64,000 bases of DNA, taken from assembly GCA_025617375.2 (NCBI GenBank), contig JAMYGW020000002.1, positions 2,728,001-2,792,000 on the forward strand. Direction: 5' to 3'. The DNA is from Acarospora socialis. Lineage: Eukaryota; Ascomycota; Lecanoromycetes; Acarosporales; Acarosporaceae. Below are positions 45,676 through 58,469 of the stretch, piece after piece; position 1 is the stretch's first letter, and each line of letters begins with the position of its first letter. The notes beneath the pieces were generated by a model, which saw nothing but the letters and a program-made list of their open reading frames with translations, had not been told where the DNA came from and searched no databases. A program made the position numbers and the translations under genes.

Positions 45676-46101
45676 TGTAACATTCTAATCTGAGCTTTCT
45701 TGAATATGTAGAGCTAAGAGTTTGTGCTTATTGATATAATGACTGATCTGAAATGATTCTGATCTTGAACTCTTAAATAGTTATTTAAGTTAAACATGAT
45801 CATTTTCATAAAAGAAACAACTTTACTATATAGAATGTGCTTGATGTTTCTGCATTGAGTATTCTTGATGTTTTGATGTCTTAACATTGAGAAATTGAGT
45901 TCTCAGCTCATTTGCTCATCATTGAGTTGTTGTGTTATTATGTAACTGCTGTTTAGCAGTTCTCTTTGTACACACTTTGAGTAAACTCTTAATCACAGAC
46001 TCACAAATTTCTTTCTTTCTAAATATGATTATAACATTATTCTCTTTCTTCAGGTGCTAGTTCTCTAGAATTTATTTAAGTAAGAGTATATAACAATTTC
46101 A

Positions 46102-46560
46102 TTGTCAGCAATGATGCTTTCTAAAAATTTCAATCATTTAAGAATTACAAAGAAAATTCAACTCAGTGATAGTCTCATCACATTCTCTTATGAATTCTGT
46201 ACTGTTCATGATTTTGATTGCTTTGTTATGATTGATGAAAGATCAAAATATGATAAGTGTACTCATCACAGTCATTCATGCATTGCAGTTTCATAAAAGT
46301 CTCTCAACAGAACTCATCTTTCTCTTCAAAAGAAAATAAGTGATGCAAATGTGATTCTTAATGTTTTTGCTGTCAAGATGATGCATTTTCAAAAGACTTT
46401 GAATTAAACAAATCATTGTGTCACACAAAAAACTGACTGTCTTGCTGCTGAACTTAATAATGATAATGATGAGACTGAGAATGAAGATTCTCAAACAATA
46501 TCATAACTTATTGATTTAATGTTTTCTTTCTTCTGAACTAATGTTGACTTTTTTTTTTAA
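46102..46560 (+). other. Antisense accessory frame of chromovirus G2 (relic)
   Basis: It lies between the chromodomain and the 3' LTR of G2 but on the strand opposite to gag-pol. It has Cys/His-rich spacing around FDCFVMIDERSKYDKCTHH and then a helical stretch with CVTQKTDCLAAEL. The same arrangement occurs in G1 at 57,490-56,990. It is broken. Function is unknown. Confidence 0.6.
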
Positions 46561-49500
46561 AATATTGAAGTGTTCTCACACAGTTCTTGAGATTCTCTTT
46601 GAGTTCTCAGATATTTTCTGAGATATTGTAATCTTTTCATTTTATGAGATAGTGAACTTTCTCATTAATCATTTTTTTCTCTAAAATGTTCTTGACTTCA
46701 TATTCTTCTTTGAGTTTAACAGATGTTTTGATAGTTTGAAGTAATATGAACTGATTGTAATGCTGTAACATGAATACATAAAATATTAAATGTATTCTCA
46801 TTTTTCTGAGTAAGTTTAGTTTATAATTTAACTCTTTGATGTTCTGTATGATCTTGAATGATTTAATGTTTTTGTTTTTTAGTTTCTTGCTTTTTTCTTT
46901 GATCTGTATGTTATTCATTCTCAGATATATTTTTTTTTCTTCTTCAAATAATCTTGTCTCTATTGTCTGTCTTGTCTGCTGTTTGATCTGTTTTGTTAAA
47001 TCTTAATGTAGTTTCTTCATCTGAGTGATATTCAAAATTACTTTTTAATTTTGTAATTCATGCTCTCTGAGATCTTACTATATCTTTGAGTTATAATTAT
47101 AGTTCATATAGAAAGACATTTCTTCTGTGATTTCATTTCTTGCATTATTGTATGCAAACTGTGCTGTTGATAACAGTTGTACTCAATTGTCTTGACTTTT
47201 GTTGACATAGTGTCTCAAGTATGTTTTTACTGTCTGATTTATTCATTTGTTCTGTCTGTCTGTCTGTGAATGATATGCTGTTAATATCTTGTGTTTTATT
47301 TCAAGTTTCACTGTGAGTGTTTCTCAAAATTTGCTTGTGAACAGCTTGTCTCTGTCAGTGATAAACTCTTTTAATATCTTATAATTGTTAATTAATTCTC
47401 ACAGTATGATGTATGTCAATACTGATGCTGTCACAGTTTCTTTGAATGAAATGAACATTGTGTACTTAATTAATCTGTTTACTATGATCAATATGCTATT
47501 AAATTTCACTTTTCATGTTGAGTTCTTTGACAGTGATAACTTTGTAATGAAGTCTATGATAATCAATCTTCATGATGTATTCAGTGTATCTAATTATGTT
47601 ACTTCATCATATTGCTTTTCTCAACTGATCTTATTTCTTCAGCATGAGTTGCATACAGCAATCATTTTGATGACTTAATTTCTAAAATCACTAATGTTGC
47701 ATCTTCTTTGCACTAGATTCTCAGTGCACTTGATTTTTAAATGTTCACTGACTCTGCTGTAGTAACACATTTTAATGAGTTCTTTATTCATCAAGAAAAC
47801 TTACTTTATCTTGTATATTGCTGCTAAGTTCTTCATGAAAATTTCTTTGTTGTCTTTGCTCAGAATTTCAACATATATTGTTTGTACATCTTCATGATTA
47901 GATCATCTGTTCAAGACATTTGCTTTATTATTTTCATTATTTTTTTTGTAATAAATTTAAAATTCATAATCTGCTAACTGCTCTGCTCAATGAATCTGTT
48001 ATTGATTGAGTTACTTTGTTGTTGTAAAGTTTCTCAGATTCTTGTAATCTGTATAAATCTGAATTGATGTGCTTATCTCTGTGAGATAAGATCTTTAGTT
48101 TTGTAGTGCTTTCACTATTGTGAGAAGTTTCTTGTTATAAATCTTATATCTTTTCTTGAGTTCTGATAGTTTTCTAAATTAATATACTATGAGTTTCTGT
48201 TGTTCATTCTCAATTTAATATAAATATGCTTTTACTGCAAAATCTGAAGCATTGATTTTTAGTGTTTTTTTGTATGCTGAGTTAAATATTCTTAGATGTG
48301 TTATTTCACTAAAACTTTTCTTTAATACATGAAATGCATTCTTCTGTTCTTGATCTCAATGCTATTCTTTGCTTTTGTATGTTAAACATATTAGTAATTT
48401 TGCAATCTTTGCATAACTTAATACAAACTTTCAGTAATAATTCATCAACTCTAGAAAGATCTGTACTTTCTTGATTCATTTTAATGTTAATCAGTTTCTG
48501 ACTGCTTCTGTCTTTTTTGAATTTTTCTTAATTTGTTCAGATTAAATTACATAATTTAGAAATTCAACTTTCTTGATCTTAAATCTACTTTTTGACTTTT
48601 TCACATACAGAACTTTCTCATTGAGCTTTGCTAATATCTTGCACATGTGTTCACAATGCTTCTCAAGATCTTCTGAGTATATCAGAATATTATTAAGATA
48701 TGTGATTACAAAATCATTGAGATATTCTCTCAACATATTATTGATTAATCTTTGAAAGATGACTGATGCATTTTTTAACTCAAACAGTATAACAGTGTAT
48801 TTGTAGTGTTCATATTATGTTTAAAATGTCATTTTTCATTCTTTATCTTCTTTCATTCTAACTCAGTAATAAATGTCTTTAAGATCTAAGTTTGTGAATC
48901 ATTTAATTTTGTTTAGTCAGTCTTGCAACTCTTTTATCAAAGATAAAGAATAACTGTCTCAATAAGTTATCTCATTGAGTTGTCTGTAATCAACACATAG
49001 TCATTTCTTGTCATTCTTCTTTAATATGAACAGAATTGAGTATTTTATCAGTGACTTTGATGATTTTATGAATTCTCTCTTTAAATTCTCATCAAGATAA
49101 GTTCTAACTTTCTTGAGTTGATTTTTGCTCATTGAGTACAATGATATTCACTTAGATTGTTTATCATTCAATAGCAATATCTCATGATTTCATAACTTAT
49201 ACTCTGATAAGCTCATTTTTGATTGTTCAGAAATCTTGTATGTGTCTTTGATTGTATATATTTTTTTTGTAACTCAATCAATTTTCAGATTTCTTTTGCA
49301 CAATCAGAACATCTCTAGCACTGTGTCATATCTGATTGATTTTATAACATTGAATGTTATTTCTTGTGAATTTTCAAGAATTGAAACTTTCACACAGATT
49401 TTCTCATCAATTCTTTTGATGACTTCATTCATCATTTGTATGTTAAATGAACAGCACACTCATCATATCTCTAATTCTAACATGTTGACTGTTTTCTAAT

Positions 49501-51707
49501 TCATAATGTTACTGTTTGCTTCAGAATTCATTAATGTGTTGACATGATGTTCATTGATTGTAATCTTGATTCATATTCAATAATCATTGTTCTGTCTTTG
49601 AAATACTGCTAGTTTTTTATTCTTTGATTTTGTTGAGAGAGCTCTTTGTTTTTTGACTCACTTAATTGTTCAGCTCATCTTCAAAGTTCTTGAAATTACT
49701 TTGATTCTCTTTTGATCATAAGATTTGCATACTTTAAACTGTATTACTCAATGTGTCTTTTCAAATGTAATCAGAATTCATAATGATTGTACTTTATCTA
49801 CAACTGACTCTTAAAAACTCTTACTCTCTACAGAAATTTGAGTGATATATACTTTTTGCTGAAGATTTATCTGTTTTCATTTTGCATGATGTATTCTTCA
49901 GATAAATGTATCTCAATTTTGTGACTTTTTGTTTTTCAAATAAGAGATTCTGACAATACTGTGTTGTCATTGCTGAAACATTTATCTTTAATAACTATCA
50001 TCAGTTCTTCTAGCTAATCATATGTCTTTTGTTCTTTTGCACTCTTGTGTTGTGTTTTTCATTTTTAAGCTTGCATTTCTTGCTCAAGTTCTTGCTTTCT
50101 AAATTGAAGCTTTTCTTTCTTTAACACTTAACATTGATTCTCAGAGTGCTGATATGCTGTTTTCAGTTTTATATTGACTTTTTATTTGTCAATTTCTTTC
50201 TGATTCACATTCAAATTCAGTATTTGTCAGATGTTATTACTGTAGTCTTTTTCTATCTGAGTTTCTCAAGTATTGATCTCTTTGATCTCAGCATCAAGAA
50301 TATCTTTCTTGATATGTTCTTTTGCAAAAGTAGCTAATTTCTTCTCATAATTTGATCAATCTATTATGTTATGTCTATTTCTGATGTTTTTATTGTATAA
50401 CTTCTGAAAGTATTATTTGACTCTGTTTTTTGCATTCATGTGTATTTTATACATGTTATTGTAGCAGACTGTTCAGCTGAGAGCATCATGCACTATGCAT
50501 GTATTCTTTTTAACTGTCACTACAACATTTTTTTTTTTCATCTGAGATCTGTTACATTCTCAGACAAGATGTTCAGATTTTCTGCAATTGTAATACATTT
50601 ATATTTTGTTTTGCAGTGTCATCTGAGACTTAGTAAATCACTTTGACTGATATTCATACTCTGTTTATCTAGTCTTTCATGACTTCTGACAATGCTTTTT
50701 AATTATATTGAGATTTATAGAATTTGTTTTTTTATGTCTTATTGATGAAATATATCACTTAATTCATGATTGAGAGCTTTCTTCTTGATCTTCTATCATA
50801 AATGATATTCAATATTTTTTTTGTTTCATCTGTCATTTTCACTGACAACTATTAATATTAATACTCAGATTAATCATTCTCTAAAGATTGTCTGATTGTT
50901 CTGCTCAGACTATTTTGTCTTTGATAAACTTTCTTAACTCACAATAGTACTGATAAATGAGTGCTTCATTATTTCATCTGATAAGTGCTGTTAATCACTG
51001 AAACTCTGTGATATATACTGTCACTGATTCATTCTGTCACAAAATATAAACTTATTTCTCTGCTGTTCTTTCTTCATCAATTACTCTGAAAACTTTTCTT
51101 AATTCTTTCTTAAATCATGCATAATTATTAAACATAAACTTCACATCTGCATTGCATTCTTTGTACTTTTTCTCTAGAAACTCATGCAGCTTAAAGTCAA
51201 CTTAGTTAAAGACTGTGTTCACAAGATAGATTATTGCAAACAATATTTTCTCTTGATTGATCTGAAACTTTGATTGATTGAATTCAATATATAGATTGAG
51301 CTTTATCACAAAGACTCACAGTTTTTCTCATTCTTCATCAAAAATATTTGATATCTGTATCTTAGATGCACTCAACAGTAATTGTATTGCTTGAACTGAC
51401 ATCATCACTGATTGTGTCATCATTTTATCTGAAGTAAATAATAGAGATGAATTTGTCTGAACTTGTCTCAAGAATGAGATTGAGACATTCTTTTATGTAT
51501 TAGACATCATACTCATTATATCATAAAAATATTCAAAGTGTAACATTCTAATCTGAGCTTTCTCAAGTATGTAGAACTAAGAGTTTGTGCTTATTAATAT
51601 AATGACTGATTTGAAACAATTCTGATCTTGAACTCTTAGATAGTTATTTAAGTTGAATATAATCATTTTCATAGAAAAAACAATTCTACTATATAGAATG
51701 TGCTCAA

Positions 51708-54700
51708 TGTTATGATCAAGTCAAAATGAGCTTGAAACAAATCAGTGTGTATGTGAAAAGAGTGTACACTCAGAAAACTGCTAAACAGCAGTCATGTGAC
51801 ATCTTATCATGCTTAATGTGCAGACAGTGAGCTGAGTGAGCTGAGAACTTAATGTGCTTAATGCACTCAATGATGAGATCAACAAGAGTCAACAAGCACA
51901 CTATCTATATAGTAGAGTCATTTTTCTTATGAAAACAATCATGTTCAACTTAAATAACAATCTAAAAGTTAAAGATCAGAACCATTTCAGATCAATTGTT
52001 ATATCAATAAGTATAAACTCTTAGCTCTACATACCTGAGAAATCTCAGGTTAGAATGTTACACTTTGAATATTCTTACAATATAATGAGTATGATGTCTG
52101 ACACACAGAAAAACATCTCAACTTTGTTCTTGAGACAAGTTCAGATGAATTCATCTTTATTATTTACTTCAGATAGAATGATGACACAATTAGTGATGTT
52201 AACTCAGATAATACAACTATCTGTGAGTGCATCAAAGATACAGATATCAGATATCTTTGATGAAGAGTGAGAAAAGCTGCAAGTCTTTGTGACTAAGCTT
52301 GATCTGTATATTGAATTCAATCAATTAAAGTTTCAAATCAATCAAGAGAAAACATTGTTTACAACAACCTATCTAGTGAATGCAGTCTTCAATTGAGTTA
52401 ATTTCAAGCTACATGAGTTTCTAGAGAAGAAATATGATGAATGCAACACTGATGTGAAATCTATGTTCAATGACTTCAGCAAGTTCAAGAAAGAACTCAG
52501 AAAGATCTTCAGAGTAATTGATGAAGAAAGAGCAGCAGAGAAATGAGTTTATATCTTGTGACAGAGTGAATCAGCAGCAGTATATGTCACAGAGTTTCAG
52601 CAATTAGCAGCACTTATTAGATAAAATAATGAAGCACTCATCTACCAGTACTATTGTGAGTTAAGAAAGTTCATCAAAGACAAAATAGCTCAAGCAAAAC
52701 AATCAGATGATCTTCAGAAAATGATTGATCTGAGTATTAATATTGATAGTTGTCAATAAAAACAACAGATGAAACAAAAAGAATATTGAATGTCATTTAT
52801 GATAAAAGATCAAGAAGAAAGCTTCTGACTGTGAACAAAGTAATATATTTTATCAATAAGATATAGAGAAACAAACTCTATAAATCTCAATACAATCAAG
52901 AAGCATCATCAGAAGTCATAAAAGACTAGATGAATAGAGTTTGAATGTCAGACAGAGTGATTCACTAAGTCTTAGATAATACTGCAAAACAAGATATAAA
53001 TGTATTACAACTGCAAAAAACCTGAACATCTTGTCTGAGAATGCAACAGATCTCAAATGAAAAGAAAAAACATTGCAGTGACAGTCAAGAAGAATACACA
53101 CATAGTGCATGATGTTCTCAGCTGAACAGTCTGTTACAATGACATGTGCAGAGTACACATGAGCACAAAAGATAAAGTCAAATGATACTCTCAGAAATCA
53201 TGCAAAGACATGAAGAACAGATATGATGTGACAAGTTGATCAATTTACAAAAAAGAATTAGCTATTCTTATCAAGAAAAATGTTCTTGATGCTGAGAAAG
53301 AAGACAATATTCTTAAAGATAACATCAAAGAGACTGATGATCATGAATTTCAGATTAATGAATCATGAATATTCTTTGATAGTGATACACTCATGAAAGA
53401 AAGTTTGAACAATACTGAGACAGAATTCTCAAAAAAGTACTGAGCAAAGATCAAAAGAGATCTAAGTGCTCAAAGAAAAGCAGCATCAGTTAGCAAAAAG
53501 ATACTGAGAAAAAAACAAAGAATTCATGATCAGAAAGCAGAGATAGACAAAGAATTTGATAGTTTAATAAAAGATGTATGAATGATCATGAAAGAACTGA
53601 TGTCAAAATTTCTTGTGTGAAAAACAAAGAGTCACAAGATTGAGATACACTTATCTGAAGAGTATATCATGCAGAATGAAGACAGATGAATCTTCAGTGA
53701 AGAGTATATATCATTTGAATTTCTGCAAAGAGTAAAAGTCTTTGAGAGTCAGTTGCAGATGAAGTATAATCAGTATGAATTCTGACTACATTCAGAAAGA
53801 TGCATTGAGTGACACAGTTTAGAGTATGTGAATTTCATGATCAAAAGAAAACTCAGATGATTTCAAGAACTTTGAAGATGAACTGAATGATTAAGTAAGT
53901 TAAAAAATGAAAAGCTTTCTCAACAAAACTAGAGAACAAGAAGCTAGCAGCATCTCAAAGACAAAACAATAATCATCAAATATAAATCAAAATTACAATT
54001 AATGAACATCAGATCAACACATTGATAAATTCTGAAGTAAACAGTAATATCATGAATCAAAAAACAGTCAGCATGTTGAAATTAGAGACACAGTGAGTGT
54101 GCTGTTCATTCAACATACAAATGATGAATGAAGTCATTAAAAGAATCAACAAGAAGATCTGTGTGAAAGTCTCAATTCTTGAAAACTCACAAGAGATAAT
54201 GTTCAATGTTATGAAATCAATCAAATACAATGTGATACTAGAGATGCTCTGACTGCACAGAAGAAATTTAAGAATCAATTGAGTTACAAAAGAAATATAT
54301 GCAGTCAAAGATGCATATAAGATTTCTGAACAATCAGAGATGAACTTATCAGAGTATAAGTCATGAGATCATGAGATACTGCTATTGAAAGAAAAGCAAT
54401 CTAAGTGAATGTCATTATATTCAATGAGTGAGAATCAACTCAAGAAAGTTAGAGCTTACCTTGACAAGAATCTCAAGAGAGAATTCATAAAATCATTAAA
54501 ATCACCAGCAGAATATCTGATCCTGTTTGTATCAAAGAAGAATGACAAGAAATGACTATGTGTTGACTATAGACAACTCAATGAGATAACTCATCAAGAT
54601 AGTTATTTTCTACCACTGATAGAAGAGTTGCAAGATTAATTGAACAAGACTAAGTAGTTCACAAGCTTAGACCTTAAAAACATCTATTATCAAGTTAGAA

Positions 54701-57700
54701 TGAAAGAAGATAAAAAATGAAAGACAGCATTCTGAACAAGATATGAACACTATGAGTACATTGTCATGTTATTTGAATTGAAAAACACATCAGTCATCTT
54801 TCAAAGACTGATCAATGACATGTTCAGAGAATACCTCAATGATTTTGTGATCACATATCTCAATAATATTCTAATATATTCAGAAGATCTTGAGAAGCAC
54901 TATGAGTATGTGTGCAAGATATTGGCAAAGCTCAATGAGAGAGTCTTGTACATGAAAAAGTTAAAAAGCAGGTTCAAAACCAAGAAAGTTGAGTTTCTAA
55001 ACTATGTAATTCAATTTAAACAAATCAAGAAGAATTCAAAGAAGACAGAAGCAGTCAAAAACTGATTAACATCAAAATGAATCAAGAAAGTACAGGTCTT
55101 TCTAGAATTGACAAACTATTATTGAAAGTTTGTATCAAACTATGCAAGAATTGCAAAATCACTGACACATTTAACACACAAAAGCAAAAAATAACATTGA
55201 GATCAAGAGCAGAAGAATGCATTTCACATATTAAAGAAAAGTCTTAGTGAAACAGCACATCTGAGAATACTCAATTCAGCATGCAAGAAAATACTGAAAA
55301 CTGATGCTTCAGATTTCACAGTAAAAGCATGCTTATATTAGATTGAGAATGAACAGCAAAAACTCATAACATATTAATCTAGAAAGTTATCAGAATCTGA
55401 GAAGAGATATGAGATTCACAATAAGAAACTTCTTGCAATAGTGAAAGCACTGCAAGATTGAAGATCTTATTTTGCAAAAACAAGCAAGTCAATTCAGATC
55501 TATACAGATCACAAGAATCTGAGAAACTTCACAACAACAAAACAACTCAATTAATGACAGATTCATTGAACAGAGCAGTTGACAGACTATGAATTTCAGA
55601 TTCATTACAAGAAAAATAATGAGAATGATGAAGCAGATGTCTTAAGTAGATAATTTGATCATGAAGATGTACAGACAATATATGCTGAAATTTTAAGCAA
55701 AGACAACAAAGAAATTCTCACAAAGAGCTTAGCAGCAATGCACAAGATGAAGCAAGCTTTCTTGACAGATGAAAAACTTATTAGAATGTGTCACTATAAT
55801 TGAGTTGAAGAACATCTAGAAGTTAAACACACTGAGAATTTAATGCAAAGAAGATGCAATATTGATAATTTTAGAAATCAGATCATCAAAATGATTACTG
55901 TGTGTAATTTATGCTGAAGAAACAAAATCAATCAAGATAAATAATACAATGAAGTAATGCAACTAGATGCACTAAACACATCATGAAAGTTAATTATCAT
56001 GAACTTCATTACAAAGCTATCATCATCAAAGAACTCAACATGAGAAGTGAGATTCAACAGTATATTGATCATAGTGAATAGATTGATCAAGTACATAATG
56101 TTCATTTTATTCAAAGAAACTGTGACAGCATCAGTATTGACATACATCATACTGTAAGAATTAATTAACAATCATAAACTATTAAAAGAATTTATCATCA
56201 ACAGAGACAAGCTGTTCACAAGCAAGTTTTGAAAGATGCTTACAGCAGAACTTGAGATAAAACACAAGATGTCAATGACATATCACTTACAGACAGATGA
56301 ACAAAGCAAATGAATGAATCAAACAGTAAAAACATACTTGAGACACTATGTCAACAGAAGTCAAGACAACTGAATATGACTGTTGTCAACAGTACAGTTT
56401 GCATACAACAATGCAAAAAATGAAATCACAAGAGAAACATCTTTCTATGTGAACTACAACTACAACTCAGAGATATGATGAGATTCTAAAGAACACAGAT
56501 CACAGAGTTAAAAAGTGATTTTGAATATTGCACAGATAAAGAAACTGCATTAAGATCTAATGAAACAGATTGAACAGCAGACAGAATGAATGAAAGAGAC
56601 AAAATCATTTGAAGAAGAAGAAAAGATATACTTGAGAACAAACAACATACAAATTAAAGAAAAAAGCAAAAAGCTGAAGAACAAGAGCATAGAATCATTC
56701 AAGATCATATGAAACATCAAGAAGTTAAGTTATGAACTAGACTTACTCAAGAAAATGAGAATACACTCAGTATTTCATGCATTCATGCTACAGCATTGCA
56801 ATCAGTTCATACCACTTCAAATCATCAAAACATCTGTCAAATTCAATGAAGAATATGAAGTTAAGAACATTTTAGAGAAGAAAATGATTAGTGAGAAAGT
56901 TCACTATTTTGTAAAATGAAAAAATTATAATATCTCAGAGAATATCTGAAAACTCAGAGAGAATCTCAAGAACTGTGTGAGAACACTTCAACATTTTGAG
57001 AAAAAAAGTCAATACTAGCTCAGAAGAATGATGATATTGAGTCAACAAGTTGTGACATTGTTTGAGAATCTTCATTCTTAATTTCATCATTATCACTATC
57101 AAGTTCAACAGCAAGACAGTCAGTCTTCTGTGTGACACAACAATTTATTTGATTTAGAGTTTTCTGAAGATGTATGACTTTTGAGAAGAGTGTGACAAGC
57201 TCAGTGTGCTTAGTCATCAAGACATCATTTGTCTTACTCACTTCTTTCATTGTTTTGAATATTTTCTTTTGAAGAGAAATATGAGTTCTATTGAGAGACT
57301 TTCACAATACATTGACACATGAATGATCATGATGAATACATTTATCACATTTCAGTCAAGATTTCATTACAAAACAATTGAGATCACAAGAAACACAATG
57401 ATCACAGAGAAACAGGACTAAGATGTCATCAAGTTGAATTTTCTTTGCAATTCATAGACAATTGAAATTTTTAGAAAGCATCATTGCTGATAAAGAATAA
57501 TGTGAATACTCTCACTTATATAGACTCTAGAGAACTAGCATCTGAGAAGAAAAGAATGATGTTATGATCAAGTTGAAATGAGCTTGAAACAAATCAGTGT
57601 GTATATGAAAAGAACATACACTCAGGAAACTGCTAAACAGCAGTCACATGACATCTCACTGTGCTCAATGTGCAGACAGTGAGCTGGGTGAGCTGAGAGC

Positions 57701-57914
57701 TTAATGTGCTCAACACACTCAATGATGAGGTCAACAAGAGTCAGCAAGCATACTATCTATATAGTAGAGTTGTTTTTCTTATGAAAACAATCATGTTCAA
57801 CTTAAGTAACAATCTAAGAGTTAAAGACCAGAATTGTTTCAGATCAGTCATTATATCAATAAGCACAAACTCTTAGCTCTACATACCTGAGAAATCTCAG
57901 GTTAGAATGTTACA
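51708..57914 (+). mobile_element. Ty3/Gypsy chromovirus fossil G1, full length, nested in G2
   Basis: It spans 6,207 bp with two 355-bp LTRs (51,708-52,062 and 57,560-57,914), TGTTATGATC...AATGTTACA, and perfect CTCAA duplications (51,703-51,707; 57,915-57,919). Parts in order on plus: gag from about 52,095 with a zinc knuckle near 53,010-53,060; protease region about 54,000-54,280; reverse transcriptase about 54,430-55,060, with the YLNNILIYS box; RNase H about 55,270-55,640; integrase about 55,640-56,500; chromodomain about 56,840-56,960; purine tract; LTR. An antisense frame lies before the 3' LTR. By my count the LTRs differ at 35 of 355 sites, all transitions, so divergence reflects RIP-like mutation more than age. 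It is structurally complete but broken, with dozens of interruptions. Confidence 0.93.
56990..57490 (-). other. Antisense accessory frame of chromovirus G1 (relic)
   Basis: It is opposite in strand to G1 gag-pol and fills most of the space between the chromodomain and the 3' LTR. Visible are KCDKC-type cysteine spacing near 57,350, a coiled-coil-like part (76-codon frame at 57,250-57,020), and CVTQKTDCLAVEL, shared with G2. I cannot name the family with certainty. Similar Cys-rich, coiled-coil proteins are common hypothetical proteins near fungal retrotransposons, as far as I recall. Broken. Confidence 0.6.
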
Positions 57915-57954
57915 CTCAATACTTTTGCATTGAGCATTCTTAGTGTTTTAACAT

Positions 57955-58007
57955 CTCAACAGTGAGCAGACAAGCTGAGATTCTCAGCTTGTCTGCTCAC
58001 TGTTGAG
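57955..58007. repeat. Perfect 26-bp-arm palindrome inside an LTR
   Basis: The left arm 57,955-57,980 and right arm 57,982-58,007 are exact reverse complements with a single T between them. The arm contains CAGTGAGCAGACAAGCTGAG. It lies in the right LTR of G2; the matching place in the left LTR (about 45,885-45,940) is only loosely palindromic. Confidence 0.95.
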
Positions 58008-58122
58008 TTATTGTGCTGTTACATGACTGCTGTCTAGCAGTTTTCTTTGTACACTCTTCAAGTGAACTCTTGATCACAGATTCACAAGTTTCTTTCTTTT
58101 TAGATATGGTTGTAACATCAAG

Positions 58123-58469
58123 AATTATAAGTTTTGTTTTGCTCAACTATTTAAGTCTTGTATTAAAAATCAAGACATTAAAACAGTGTGCACTTTCTCT
58201 GAAAAGCTTTTTGCTAACTTGAGCTTATAATTAATTGAATTTAGTGAAAGATTTAAAGAATACCCATACTATACTGTTTATTTAGTGAACATACACTGTT
58301 GAAGTAAACTGCAGTTAATGTGAATCAATTGTCTTGACTGTAATCAATATGTGTGTGTATATGTCAGATTAATGCTATTATATTAAACATAAAAACAATA
58401 AATAGCTTTTAATACTAGTACTAATTAAAACAATAGTAATAGTTAAAACACTATACTTCTCAATAAACA
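58123..58469 (-). repeat. LTR-like repeat L2, copy 3, inverted and truncated by G2
   Basis: Read on the minus strand it begins TTATTGAGAAGTATAGTG and follows copies 1 and 2 through TCAATTAATTATAAGCTCAAG-type sequence. It stops at the G2 LTR, so G2 inserted next to or into it. Confidence 0.6.

Larger units (their letters stand above)
45676..58117 (-). mobile_element. Ty3/Gypsy chromovirus fossil G2, split by insertion of G1
   Basis: Coding direction is minus. LTRs are 45,676-46,036 (361 bp) and 51,539-51,707 joined to 57,920-58,117; both begin TGTAACATTC and end TAACA on the plus strand. Element G1 (51,708-57,914) sits inside the right-hand LTR with a CTCAA target duplication. Between the LTRs, on the minus strand from about 51,500 to 46,600, are relics of gag, protease, reverse transcriptase (48,900-48,540), RNase H, integrase, and a chromodomain (about 46,720-46,640, with KVHYLIK). 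A purine-rich tract precedes the 3' LTR. It is broken with dozens of interruptions. I found no matching target duplication at its outer ends. It is older than G1. Confidence 0.88.

Noticed and set aside
45671-58122. Target duplication for chromovirus G2
   Set aside because: The outer flanks TATAG and TCAAG do not match, even allowing for C-to-T change.
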